A stretch of 64,000 bases of DNA from positions 26,871 to 90,870 of the forward strand of contig JBKBIP010000024.1 in NCBI GenBank assembly GCA_046297495.1, read 5' to 3'. The position numbers and the translations under genes were made by a program. The notes under the pieces are model-generated. The model had not been told where the DNA came from. It was given only the letters and a program-made list of their open reading frames with translations, and searched no databases. How positions within the stretch are numbered: position 1 is the first letter of the stretch; each line of letters begins with the position of its first letter. Origin of the DNA: JBKBIP01 sp046297495. GTDB taxonomy: Bacteria; Planctomycetota; Planctomycetia; Gemmatales; Gemmataceae. Shown here piece after piece: positions 26,732-34,638 of the stretch.

Positions 26732-28519
26732 TCATTTCACCTCCACCCGGCACGGCATGATGGCCCAGACGGGTTCGCCGTTGAGCCGCAACAGACCGTG
26801 CAGCAAGTCCAGGGATTGGGCCAAATGGGGCAGGTCGCGCAGGAGGGGAAGCTGCACGTCGGGTAGCTGAGCGTCGGATTGCGGGTCCAGGAGCTGCTCG
26901 AAGAACGATTTCGGCTTGGGCAGGATGAGCAATTCCATCTCGGTGTCTTTTTCCCCTGCCATTTCCTTGGCGGCGGTGATGGCGTCGGCGAGGGTACCCA
27001 ATTCGTCGATCAAGCCGCTGTCCTTGGCCTGCCAGCCGGTCCAGATGCGGCCCCCCGCCAGTTTTTCCAGGTCTTCCATAGTCATCTTCTTGCCTGCCTG
27101 TTTGCGTCCTTCCAGGGCTTTGGCCAGAAATTGATCGTAAACATCCTTCATCATCGCCGTCATGGCCTGGCGCTCGGAGGGGCTGAAAGGGGAATCAGTG
27201 GACAAGATGTTGGCATTGACGCCGCGGGTGATGACTTCGGTGTTGAGGCCAACCTTCTTTTCCAGTCCGCCCAGCACCAGCTTGCCGCCGACGACGCCGA
27301 TGGAGCCGGTCAGCGTCCCTGGCTCGGCGTAAATCTTCCGGCAGCCCATGCTGATGTAGTAGCCGCCGCTGGCCGCCGTGTCTCCCATGCTGGCGATGAC
27401 TGGCTTCTTGCACTGGCGCAGCTCGTGCCAGATCAGGTCACTGGCTAAGGCCGAGCCGCCGGGACTATCGACACGCAGCACGATGGCTTTGACCGTCTCA
27501 TCCTGCTCGGCTTGGCGGATGGCTTGCACCATCGTCGTCGAGCCAGTGACCGGCCCGGCGAACAGGCTCTCGCCGCTCTTACCGGTGGTGATGACGCCGG
27601 TGGCGTACAGTACGGCCACTTTGGGCTTGGAGGAGCTGGTGGGTTTAGGGGGAGAGAGTAATTTCAAGATGGCGAAGGGATTGCCGAAATCGATCTCCTG
27701 TTTTTTCTTGGAACCGTAGTTTTTCTCGACGACTAACTGGTCCACCTTCAAATCGGCCTTGATTGCATTTTGATAGTCGGTAGCGTAGGCGACCCGATCA
27801 ATCAGCCCGGCTTGCAGCGCCGCCTTGGCGGTGTAGGGGCCTTTGTCGATGAGCTGCTTGACCTGATCGGTGGTCCATTTGTGGGACGTGCGCCCCTTGG
27901 CGATGCGTTCGACCAGTCCCCGGTCGAAATAGGCATCCAGCACCAGCTCCAATTGCTGGCGAAATTCGGGACTCATGCGGTCGCGCGTGAACGGCTCGGC
28001 GGCTCCTTTGAAGTCTCCCATTTGCAGCATGTCGGCCTGGACGCCGATTTTGTCGAATAGGTTCTTATAGAACGTGGCACCGCCGCGCAGGCCGACCAGC
28101 AGCAGCCAACCGGCCTCCGGCATACATATATCATCGCAATTCACGGCAACCAGGTAATCCATGCTGTTGCCGGCTTCGAGATAGGCATAAACTTTCTTGC
28201 CCGCGGCTCGGCAATCCGCGACGGCCCGGCTTAGCTCATCCAACTTGCCCCAGCCGACGCTGAGGCCGTCGAGTTCGAGATAGACCGCCTGGACCTTGGC
28301 ATCCTTTCGCGCTTGGCGCAGACGATCGAGCTTGGTTTGGAAGTTTTCGGGACTGATGCCGAACAACGGATCAGCGGCGATGGGGGTTTCGTCCAGACTG
28401 CCGGTCAAACGGATATGGGCCACGGTCGCTGACTTATCATCAGCGCGAGTGGCGGTCGGCGTCCCAATGAATCCGACAATCAACACGGGAACAAACCACG
28501 AGGCGCGATGCGACAACAT
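26732..28519 (-). CDS. sppA: Signal peptide peptidase SppA, 67K type
   Basis: 595 residues with an N-terminal signal or anchor. It has the two tandem S49 half-domains of the long SppA form. The general-base Lys is in GDFKGAAEPFTR (Lys171) and the nucleophile Ser is in GDTAASGGYYISMG (Ser384); their separation fits the Lys-Ser dyad of E. coli SppA. ATYLEL-like and LRVDSPGGSALASDLI strands are also clear. It degrades leftover signal peptides in the membrane. The ATG at 28519 is preferred because GGGAG is 8 bases upstream and a signal peptide follows. Confidence 0.9.
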   Translation of the reverse strand: MLSHRASWFVPVLIVGFIGTPTATRADDKSATVAHIRLTGSLDETPIAADPLFGISPENFQTKLDRLRQARKDAKVQAVYLELDGLSVGWGKLDELSRAVADCRAAGKKVYAYLEAGNSMDYLVAVNCDDICMPEAGWLLLVGLRGGATFYKNLFDKIGVQADMLQMGDFKGAAEPFTRDRMSPEFRQQLELVLDAYFDRGLVERIAKGRTSHKWTTDQVKQLIDKGPYTAKAALQAGLIDRVAYATDYQNAIKADLKVDQLVVEKNYGSKKKQEIDFGNPFAILKLLSPPKPTSSSKPKVAVLYATGVITTGKSGESLFAGPVTGSTTMVQAIRQAEQDETVKAIVLRVDSPGGSALASDLIWHELRQCKKPVIASMGDTAASGGYYISMGCRKIYAEPGTLTGSIGVVGGKLVLGGLEKKVGLNTEVITRGVNANILSTDSPFSPSERQAMTAMMKDVYDQFLAKALEGRKQAGKKMTMEDLEKLAGGRIWTGWQAKDSGLIDELGTLADAITAAKEMAGEKDTEMELLILPKPKSFFEQLLDPQSDAQLPDVQLPLLRDLPHLAQSLDLLHGLLRLNGEPVWAIMPCRVEVK

Positions 28520-28605
28520 GTGAATATCTCCCAAGAAACGAACGGACGAAAAAACACCTAGTTATTCGTAATTCGACCAAAATCACGGTTTATTGCCCCG
28601 TTATG

Positions 28606-28655
28606 GGATTTAGCGGTTCACGCGAGAAGTGGGACCGAGCGCGAACCGATGAATC
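28606..28655. repeat. Dispersed palindrome, copy 8
   Basis: GGATTTAGCGGTTCACGC faces GCGCGAACCGATGAATC. It lies in the divergent region between sppA and the DUF11 gene. Confidence 0.72.
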
Positions 28656-28740
28656 ATCCGGGCAACGAATACCAAACTAGACCAACCACGATGAACTTTC
28701 AAGCAATCCAAGATTCATCGAATCAAGACATGAGGTCATC

Positions 28741-30777
28741 ATGACAACCCGCCAGCGCGGCATATTCTGGATCATGTGGGGATTGTGTCTGGTTACGCCC
28801 GCCGAAGGGATGGGGCAAACTGCCGCGCTGCCGGTGGAGTGCTGCGTGCCGGTCTGCCTTCCGCCGCACTGCGTGCCGGTCTGTCCGCCTCCCTGCCGCG
28901 CTGTGTGCGTGCCGGTCTGTCCGCCCGTGCGCTGCGTGCCACTGAAGTGCGTGCCGGCGCGGACGCCCAAACCGGCCCCCGTGGCTTCTAAACCTGTCGT
29001 TTCCGAACCGCCCCCTGCGCCGGTTCCGCCCACGGTGAAGCCCGTTGTCGCGCAGGCCTCTCCCACGCAAGACCCACCCGCCCCAGTGCTGGTGTTGCGC
29101 CTGCGTGTGCCCGCCGTGGTGCCCGTTGGTCAAGAAATCCATTATCGCATCTGTGTGGAGAACGTGGCCCGTGCCGACGCCCATCATGTCCTGGTCCGTA
29201 ATCCGCTGCCGGCCAACGCCCGCTTCGTCCGCGCCGATCCCGAACCGTTGGCCCACGAACCGGAGATTCTGTGGAACTTGGGAACGGTGAAAGCCTGTGA
29301 GTGCAAGGAAATCACGTTGGTGCTGCGCCCCACGGATGGCGAAGAAGTCACGAACTGCGCCCGCGTCCAATTTGAATATGGTCAATGTGTAGTCACCAAA
29401 ATCGCCAAGCCGGAATTGACCTTCCGCAAGTGCGGCCCCGAACAGGCTCAATTGTATGACATGTTGAAGTATCAGTTGGAGATTCGCAACACCGGGGCCG
29501 TGCCGATTCACAATATCCACGTCAAGGACAATTTGCCCGAAGGCTTGGAACATGAAAGCGCCAAGCCGCAGTTGACGTGGACGGTGGACTCCTTGGAAGC
29601 CGGCCAGATGCGCTGTATCGAATATCAGGTGGTGGCGCAAAAAACCGGCGTGTTCCGCAACCAAGCCGAGCTGACAACGGGAGAGCTGCGTCTGGAAGCG
29701 GACAGTACCGTCACCGTCACCGAAGCGCAATTGGCGTTGAAAAAAACCGGACCCGCGACGTGCATGGCCAACCAGTGCGCCAACTATCTCCTGACGGTGA
29801 GCAATCCTGGCACGGCGGCGGCCACCAACGTTATCCTAACTGACCATTTGCCAGCGGGGATGGTATTGGAACGGGCCAGCGACAACGGCCAGCTACAAGG
29901 AACGCAAGTCCGTTGGAACTTGGGCACGTTGCCGCCCGGGACAGAACGGAGCGTCGAGCTGCAAACGCGGGCCGATGTCGCGGGGCGTTACTGCAACCAA
30001 GCCAGCGTGACCGCGGACCGCGGCTTGACGGCGCGGGACGAAGTTTGCACCGACTTCCGAGGGGTTGCCGCCTTGTTGCTCCAGATTGATCAGGAAAATC
30101 CCATCGAAGTCGGCAGCGAGGGGTGGTATCGCATTCGTATCACCAACACCGGCACGGAAACGGCTCATCATGTCCGCGTTGAAGCGGAATTGGCGGAACA
30201 GGTGCAATTCCTCACCGCGCATGGCCCGGCCTTGTTCCAGACGTTGGAACGAACCATTCGCTTTGATCCGATCCACCTCGCCGTCAACGATCAACAGATT
30301 TACGAAGTGCGTATCCGGGGTGTGAAGCCGGGGGAAGTTCTCTTTCGCGTGTCGCTGACTTCCGATCACTTGCCATCCGGCCCGGTACGTTCCGAGCAAC
30401 GCACCACCATTTATGAAGGAGCGCCGCCCGCCCGGTTGCAACAGCCGCAAGACGGTCAGCTGCCTCCCGCCCCGCCCAAGCTCGCCCCCCCGATGGGCAC
30501 GACATCACGAGACCAACATCCTGGAGACATCCAGCCGGTGTCGAGCCAGACGGCCGACCTCGTTCCTGGTGACACCACGGAGGAACCAGGGACGACCGCC
30601 ATTCCGCCACCACCACCCCCCGCCCCCATCGACGAGATTTTGCCCCCCACGACGCTGCCCTCGGATGTCACCGACCAAGCCGATCCACCCTCCACGCCCG
30701 AATGGGACGTGCCGATGACATTCCCGAAGATGGATTTCAACCCTGAATCATCCACGCCGGAGCAGCGCATGGAGTGA
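28741..30777 (+). CDS. DUF11-repeat surface protein with Cys-rich head
   Basis: 678 residues with a signal peptide. Residues 35-80 are extraordinarily Cys- and Pro-rich, built from repeats like CVPVCPPP; the DNA there repeats GCGTGCCGGTCTG. A Pro/Val linker follows. Residues 110-560 hold four DUF11/Ig-like repeats, each with a motif of the form YxLxVxNxGxxxAxNVxLxDxLPxG (for example YLLTVSNPGTAAATNVIL). The tail is Pro-rich and acidic. DUF11 proteins are cell-wall or surface structural proteins. The Cys head suggests disulfide cross-linking in the planctomycete wall (inference). Confidence 0.85.
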   Translation: MTTRQRGIFWIMWGLCLVTPAEGMGQTAALPVECCVPVCLPPHCVPVCPPPCRAVCVPVCPPVRCVPLKCVPARTPKPAPVASKPVVSEPPPAPVPPTVKPVVAQASPTQDPPAPVLVLRLRVPAVVPVGQEIHYRICVENVARADAHHVLVRNPLPANARFVRADPEPLAHEPEILWNLGTVKACECKEITLVLRPTDGEEVTNCARVQFEYGQCVVTKIAKPELTFRKCGPEQAQLYDMLKYQLEIRNTGAVPIHNIHVKDNLPEGLEHESAKPQLTWTVDSLEAGQMRCIEYQVVAQKTGVFRNQAELTTGELRLEADSTVTVTEAQLALKKTGPATCMANQCANYLLTVSNPGTAAATNVILTDHLPAGMVLERASDNGQLQGTQVRWNLGTLPPGTERSVELQTRADVAGRYCNQASVTADRGLTARDEVCTDFRGVAALLLQIDQENPIEVGSEGWYRIRITNTGTETAHHVRVEAELAEQVQFLTAHGPALFQTLERTIRFDPIHLAVNDQQIYEVRIRGVKPGEVLFRVSLTSDHLPSGPVRSEQRTTIYEGAPPARLQQPQDGQLPPAPPKLAPPMGTTSRDQHPGDIQPVSSQTADLVPGDTTEEPGTTAIPPPPPPAPIDEILPPTTLPSDVTDQADPPSTPEWDVPMTFPKMDFNPESSTPEQRME

Positions 30778-30825
30778 CTTCGATCCGCGAGCACGCCGTG
30801 GCATCGGTTCCGTGGTCCTCATTCC

Positions 30826-32049
30826 TCAAGGTTTTCCGGTGTAACGATATGCCCACACGGTTCGATCTTGAATGACGACAAACACGTTTTGAGCCGGATC
30901 GAAGTAGGCCAGCCGTTTGTTTCCTTGGGGCATCGCGTCCCCTTCGGGTCGCAGCTTCGTCCAGGTAATCTTGTCCGGATCGTAGGCCCAAAGCGTATTC
31001 GTTTTGAACTCCACCAGCAAGCCGTGGCCGCTGACCGGGTCGTGATACATTGGAGAGCGGGCGTCGTGGCCATAGGGGACCTGTTCGGATTCCATGTCCA
31101 TCGAGAGCACCTTCTTCCACATATTGGCCTTGGGGTCGTAGTGGAACGTATCCTTGTGACGTTGCACGATCACCAAATGGCGTTGAGAATCGTAGTAGCC
31201 GACTTGTTCCGGGGCGGGGGATTGCTGCTCGAAGTCCGAGGTTTTACTGTTGGCTTTCAGGTCCCGCCATTGGTTGCGCTTGGCATCGTACAACCAGGTG
31301 CCACGCATCTGCCAATTATTGCCATGCCAGATGGAACCGTTTAAGTCCGGGACATACTCCAGCATCCCGCCGAAAATGGGCCGAGGATACGGTGGCGCGG
31401 TCTTGAGCATCTTCCAGGTGGCAGTGTGCGGGGAGAACGCCCACAACGGTGGGCCAGTGTAGAGCTGAGCCGGATCGCCGCCGAGTAGCTCGACGGCTTT
31501 CTGCTTATTGGTGACCCAGGTATTCATGAACAACATTTGCTTTTGTACCGGGTCATACGTCAGGCCCCACCAGGTATGAGCAATGACCGCCGGGCCGCCG
31601 CGTTTGGTGATGAGGATGCCGTCTTTGAACTCGACATCGCTGTAATCCTTGCCCAACCCGGTGTAGTCGCGCGCGTTGTCGGGAGCGTACAGCATGATCC
31701 ACGTCAGGGCGGCCAGGTCAAATTCCCAGACATCGTTCAAGCGGTGCGGAACACCGTGGTTGGCGCCACAGAACAACACCCGCCGCCGCTCCGGCGCCCA
31801 GACCATCTTGATCGTGAAGTCTCGTCCGCGCGGCCCGGTCTTGTCGAGATTGAAGCGTTTGGCGACCTCATTGAAGTCACCGATGACGTCGGCCTGACCA
31901 AGTACGGCGGCTTGATTGGGTTGCAGGCTTTGGATTTTCGCCAGCGCCGCCTCGTTGACCGGAACGGCGGGCTGGATCGGTTCCTGGCCAGCGGACCACT
32001 CGCCGTGCGGGACAAGAATCACCAAAACGATCAGCAGCGGTCGATACAT
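30826..32049 (-). CDS. Secreted kelch-like beta-propeller protein
   Basis: 407 residues with a signal peptide (YRPLLIVLVILVPHGEWSA). The body shows kelch-type blades: RRVLFCGANHGVPHRLNDVWEFDL, VQKQMLFMNTW, DAKRNQWRDLKANS, DPVSGHGLLVEFK and DPAQNVFVVIQDRTVWAYRY. Glycine-poor kelch repeats make blade counting uncertain, perhaps six. GAGG lies 9 bases before the ATG at 32049. Function unknown; probably an extracytoplasmic binding protein. No partner gene is evident. Confidence 0.68.
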   Translation of the reverse strand: MYRPLLIVLVILVPHGEWSAGQEPIQPAVPVNEAALAKIQSLQPNQAAVLGQADVIGDFNEVAKRFNLDKTGPRGRDFTIKMVWAPERRRVLFCGANHGVPHRLNDVWEFDLAALTWIMLYAPDNARDYTGLGKDYSDVEFKDGILITKRGGPAVIAHTWWGLTYDPVQKQMLFMNTWVTNKQKAVELLGGDPAQLYTGPPLWAFSPHTATWKMLKTAPPYPRPIFGGMLEYVPDLNGSIWHGNNWQMRGTWLYDAKRNQWRDLKANSKTSDFEQQSPAPEQVGYYDSQRHLVIVQRHKDTFHYDPKANMWKKVLSMDMESEQVPYGHDARSPMYHDPVSGHGLLVEFKTNTLWAYDPDKITWTKLRPEGDAMPQGNKRLAYFDPAQNVFVVIQDRTVWAYRYTGKP

Positions 32050-32223
32050 TGCTTGATTCCTCGATGGCGGGTCATGTTCATCTCCTTTTGTTCGGCGCAC
32101 CGGCGCCTCCTTCACCACGCCCGGCGCACTTGGTACTATGATGATCATTCGCCGCGGAGAGTTCCAGTCATTAGCAGCAATGACAACTTTTTTGTCTTTC
32201 AGCAATTACAAGAAGGACCATCC

Positions 32224-33273
32224 ATGAGCGCATCGGCCAATGCCTTGTCTTCGGAAGCCACCACAACCTCTGGCCCAAGCGTGTGGGCGCGGCTGTGGGC
32301 TAATCCGTTGTCGGGACCGGTCGTGGGGCTGCTGGCGGTACTGGGGTTGTTCATTTTGCTGATCGGCATCAAAGGGGAATTGCACAACTTTCTCAGCACG
32401 CGCAATCTGCAAGTGCTGCTGCACGAGGCGGCCATTCCCGGCGTGGTGGCCTTGGGGATGTTAATCATTATCATTAGTGGTGGCATTGACTTGTCGGTCG
32501 GCTCCGTGGTGGCCCTGGTCAGCGTCGTGACCATGCAAGTGTATCGTCATCTGTACTTGGATACCGGCTCGATGATGGCGGCCAGTTTGGCGGCAGTGCC
32601 GATGGGGGTGGTCGTGGGGGGCTTGTGCGGCTTGGCCAACGGCTTGATCATCACACAGCTGCGCCTGCCGCCGTTCGTGGCCACGCTGGGGATGCTGGGG
32701 ATCGCGCGTGGCTTGGCGGTCTGGCTGTCGGGACGTACCCTAGTCACATTCCCGCAAGGGGCCCGGCCTGGTTGGGTGGATGCCCTGAACCGCATTCATG
32801 CTGAATATACATTGTTCGATCCGGGAATTTGGATTTGGTTGTTGCTGGCGGGAGTCATCGCGGTGATGTTGCATTTCACCGTGTTGGGCCGGTATTGCTA
32901 TGCCATTGGCTCCAATGAAGCCACGGTCCGCTTGTGCGGCGTGGCGGTTGAGAAAAACAAGGTCATCCTTTACACCATTGCGGGGCTGCTGACTGGCTGG
33001 GCCGGCGTGTTGCTGTTCGCCCACGGCACCAGCGGCGATCCCAGCGGCGGCGAGGGGCTGGAGCTGCGCGTCATCGCCGCCGTGGTCATCGGTGGCGCCA
33101 GCCTCAAAGGCGGACAAGGAACCGTCACCGGCGCCCTCCTCGGCGTGCTCATCCTCGGCATCCTGGCCAACGGCGTCAGCATCTTCAACGTCCCCGTGGA
33201 AGTGCAACACATTCTCATCGGCGTCATCATCATCGCCAATACGGCGTTGTCGCAATGGCGAAGGCGGGAGTGA
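32224..33273 (+). CDS. Sugar-type ABC transporter permease (RbsC/BPD_transp_2), orphan
   Basis: 349 residues with about nine transmembrane helices. It matches the RbsC/XylH-type permease family: IIIISGGIDLSVGSVVALVS, GLCGLANGLIITQLRLPPFVATLGML, YCYAIGSNEATVRLCGV and the ending LGILANGVSIFNV. AAGGA precedes the ATG at 32224. Neither an ATP-binding nor a substrate-binding gene flanks it, so its partners must be elsewhere or have been lost. Substrate is presumably a ribose- or xylose-like monosaccharide (family knowledge). Confidence 0.9.
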   Translation: MSASANALSSEATTTSGPSVWARLWANPLSGPVVGLLAVLGLFILLIGIKGELHNFLSTRNLQVLLHEAAIPGVVALGMLIIIISGGIDLSVGSVVALVSVVTMQVYRHLYLDTGSMMAASLAAVPMGVVVGGLCGLANGLIITQLRLPPFVATLGMLGIARGLAVWLSGRTLVTFPQGARPGWVDALNRIHAEYTLFDPGIWIWLLLAGVIAVMLHFTVLGRYCYAIGSNEATVRLCGVAVEKNKVILYTIAGLLTGWAGVLLFAHGTSGDPSGGEGLELRVIAAVVIGGASLKGGQGTVTGALLGVLILGILANGVSIFNVPVEVQHILIGVIIIANTALSQWRRRE

Positions 33274-33301
33274 GGAACTCTTCCCAAAAGGAACCGATGG
33301 G

Positions 33302-33529
33302 GTGGGACCGAAATGGGAACCGGATCGGCAACGCTGGCTGGAATTGTTATCGTATCTGTATGCCTTAGTGTATCATGAATGACAGTCGGTGTAACAGCCG
33401 GCCTTGCACGCGCGTATCGAACGTTCGGTCCAGACCGATCCCCACCGCCAAGAGGTGTTTCGCATGGCAAAATCCATCGCACAGATGGACATCGAGCAGG
33501 GCAAAGAGGCAGGACGAACAGACCAATGA
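33302..33529 (+). pseudogene. Decayed C-terminal part of an Rpn/DUF4351-type protein
   Basis: A single reading frame with two internal stops (TGA at 33380, TAA at 33392). The first part reads PKWEPDRQRWLELLSYLY then ALVYHE; the second reads ERSVQTDPHRQEVFRM then AKSIAQMDIEQGKEAG. This pattern (YALVYHE, a Val-Gln-Thr-Asp segment, then a TIAE-like helix and Gly-rich end) resembles the C-terminus of Rpn recombination-promoting or transposase-like proteins common in planctomycetes. The N-terminal nuclease part is missing. The assignment rests on pattern recall only. Confidence 0.45.
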
Positions 33530-33546
33530 ATGATAATACAGGTTCG

Positions 33547-34638
33547 TCAATCCTCGATGGCGGCTGGGCCGGATTCCATGATCTCAATTTGAGCGGCTTG
33601 GGGGTTGGGGTCGGCGCCGATGAGTAGCCAGGCGGCCCCTTGCAACACGTCGGGGCGGGCATCACGGATGTGTTCCACCATGGGCGCGGACAGAGTCGCT
33701 TGCAGACGGTGGTCGGTGAGTCGCAGGGGACAGCTTTCCATCTCGGCGCCGGAGAGGTGCCGGCGTTGACACCAGGCTAACCAAGCTTGGCGCAGCTGCT
33801 CGGCCGTCGGCTCGGCGGCCAACTCCGGCCAGACTTCCGGCCAACCCTCGGACAGACGCAACACGGGCCGATCCAACCGTAACGTCCAATCCGCTTCACT
33901 GACGGCGAATCCCAGCAAGCCATCGTGTTCGTCGGTTTGTCCTTGCACCAACAGCACGCGCCAGCGTTCGATGTGATCCAGGATGACACGCCGCCAGACG
34001 CGCAGCGGGTCGCTGGTCTCCGTTTCCTCTTCTTCGTCGGTGCCGGCCAACTCTTGGACATCGCTGGGAAAGTGCGCCTGTTGTTTCCATTCCGGAGAGC
34101 TTTGGATACACGCGCGGAGATGCTGAGCGTGAAAGCCGCCTTCGGTTTCAGGGGGCCAGGAGATGCCCGTGGCCTCGGCGAGCGGAAGGAAGGTCGGCGC
34201 TGACTCCGGCGAAGCGTTCTCGACGAAGAAAAACGTCCGCCGTTCGTGCGTGTGGTGGGAATAGTGCTCACAGCGCAGCGCTTGCCGGCCCACTTCCGCC
34301 AGCTGCCAGCTTTCCGAAGTCAAAGCCTGAATCAAGCCCAAACTCGCCAATTCGGCCAAGGCTCGCGCCAGCACCGGAGGTCCCAAGTGTAAATGCGCGT
34401 CCAAGACGGGTAAGGTGACGGGTTCCGACGACGTAGCGGCTGACAGCGCCAACGCGCGCAGCACCTGCCGATGCCAGGGATCCAAGGGCTGGCGACGATT
34501 CACTATCACCAATGCCTCCACGCGATGCACGCGCCAGCAAGCCAGCCACAGACGGCGCGGCCGCCACGGGGTCAGGTCGTGCCACCAGGTGGACCAAACA
34601 CGGCTTGTCGGAAAAGTCAGTGGGGAGGAAACGATCAT
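33547..34638 (-). CDS. Winged-helix protein coupled to the SF1 helicase
   Basis: 363 residues, family not recognised. The N-terminal region contains a winged-helix-like segment (about 53-125): WHRQVLRALALSA, VLDAHLHLGPPVLARALAEL and ASLGLIQALTSESWQL. The rest is acidic and Trp-rich (EEEETETSDPLRVWRRVI, EGWPEVWPEL) with no known motif. The ATG at 34638 overlaps the stop of the upstream helicase gene (ATGA), so the two proteins are made together and probably form a complex. A DNA- or RNA-targeting subunit is a reasonable guess. Confidence 0.65.
   Translation of the reverse strand: MIVSSPLTFPTSRVWSTWWHDLTPWRPRRLWLACWRVHRVEALVIVNRRQPLDPWHRQVLRALALSAATSSEPVTLPVLDAHLHLGPPVLARALAELASLGLIQALTSESWQLAEVGRQALRCEHYSHHTHERRTFFFVENASPESAPTFLPLAEATGISWPPETEGGFHAQHLRACIQSSPEWKQQAHFPSDVQELAGTDEEEETETSDPLRVWRRVILDHIERWRVLLVQGQTDEHDGLLGFAVSEADWTLRLDRPVLRLSEGWPEVWPELAAEPTAEQLRQAWLAWCQRRHLSGAEMESCPLRLTDHRLQATLSAPMVEHIRDARPDVLQGAAWLLIGADPNPQAAQIEIMESGPAAIED

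Noticed and set aside
31537..32223. Extension of the ABC permease gene upstream
   Set aside because: The frame is open but antisense to the kelch-like gene; AAGGA before the ATG at 32224 and the normal permease N-terminus fix the start there.
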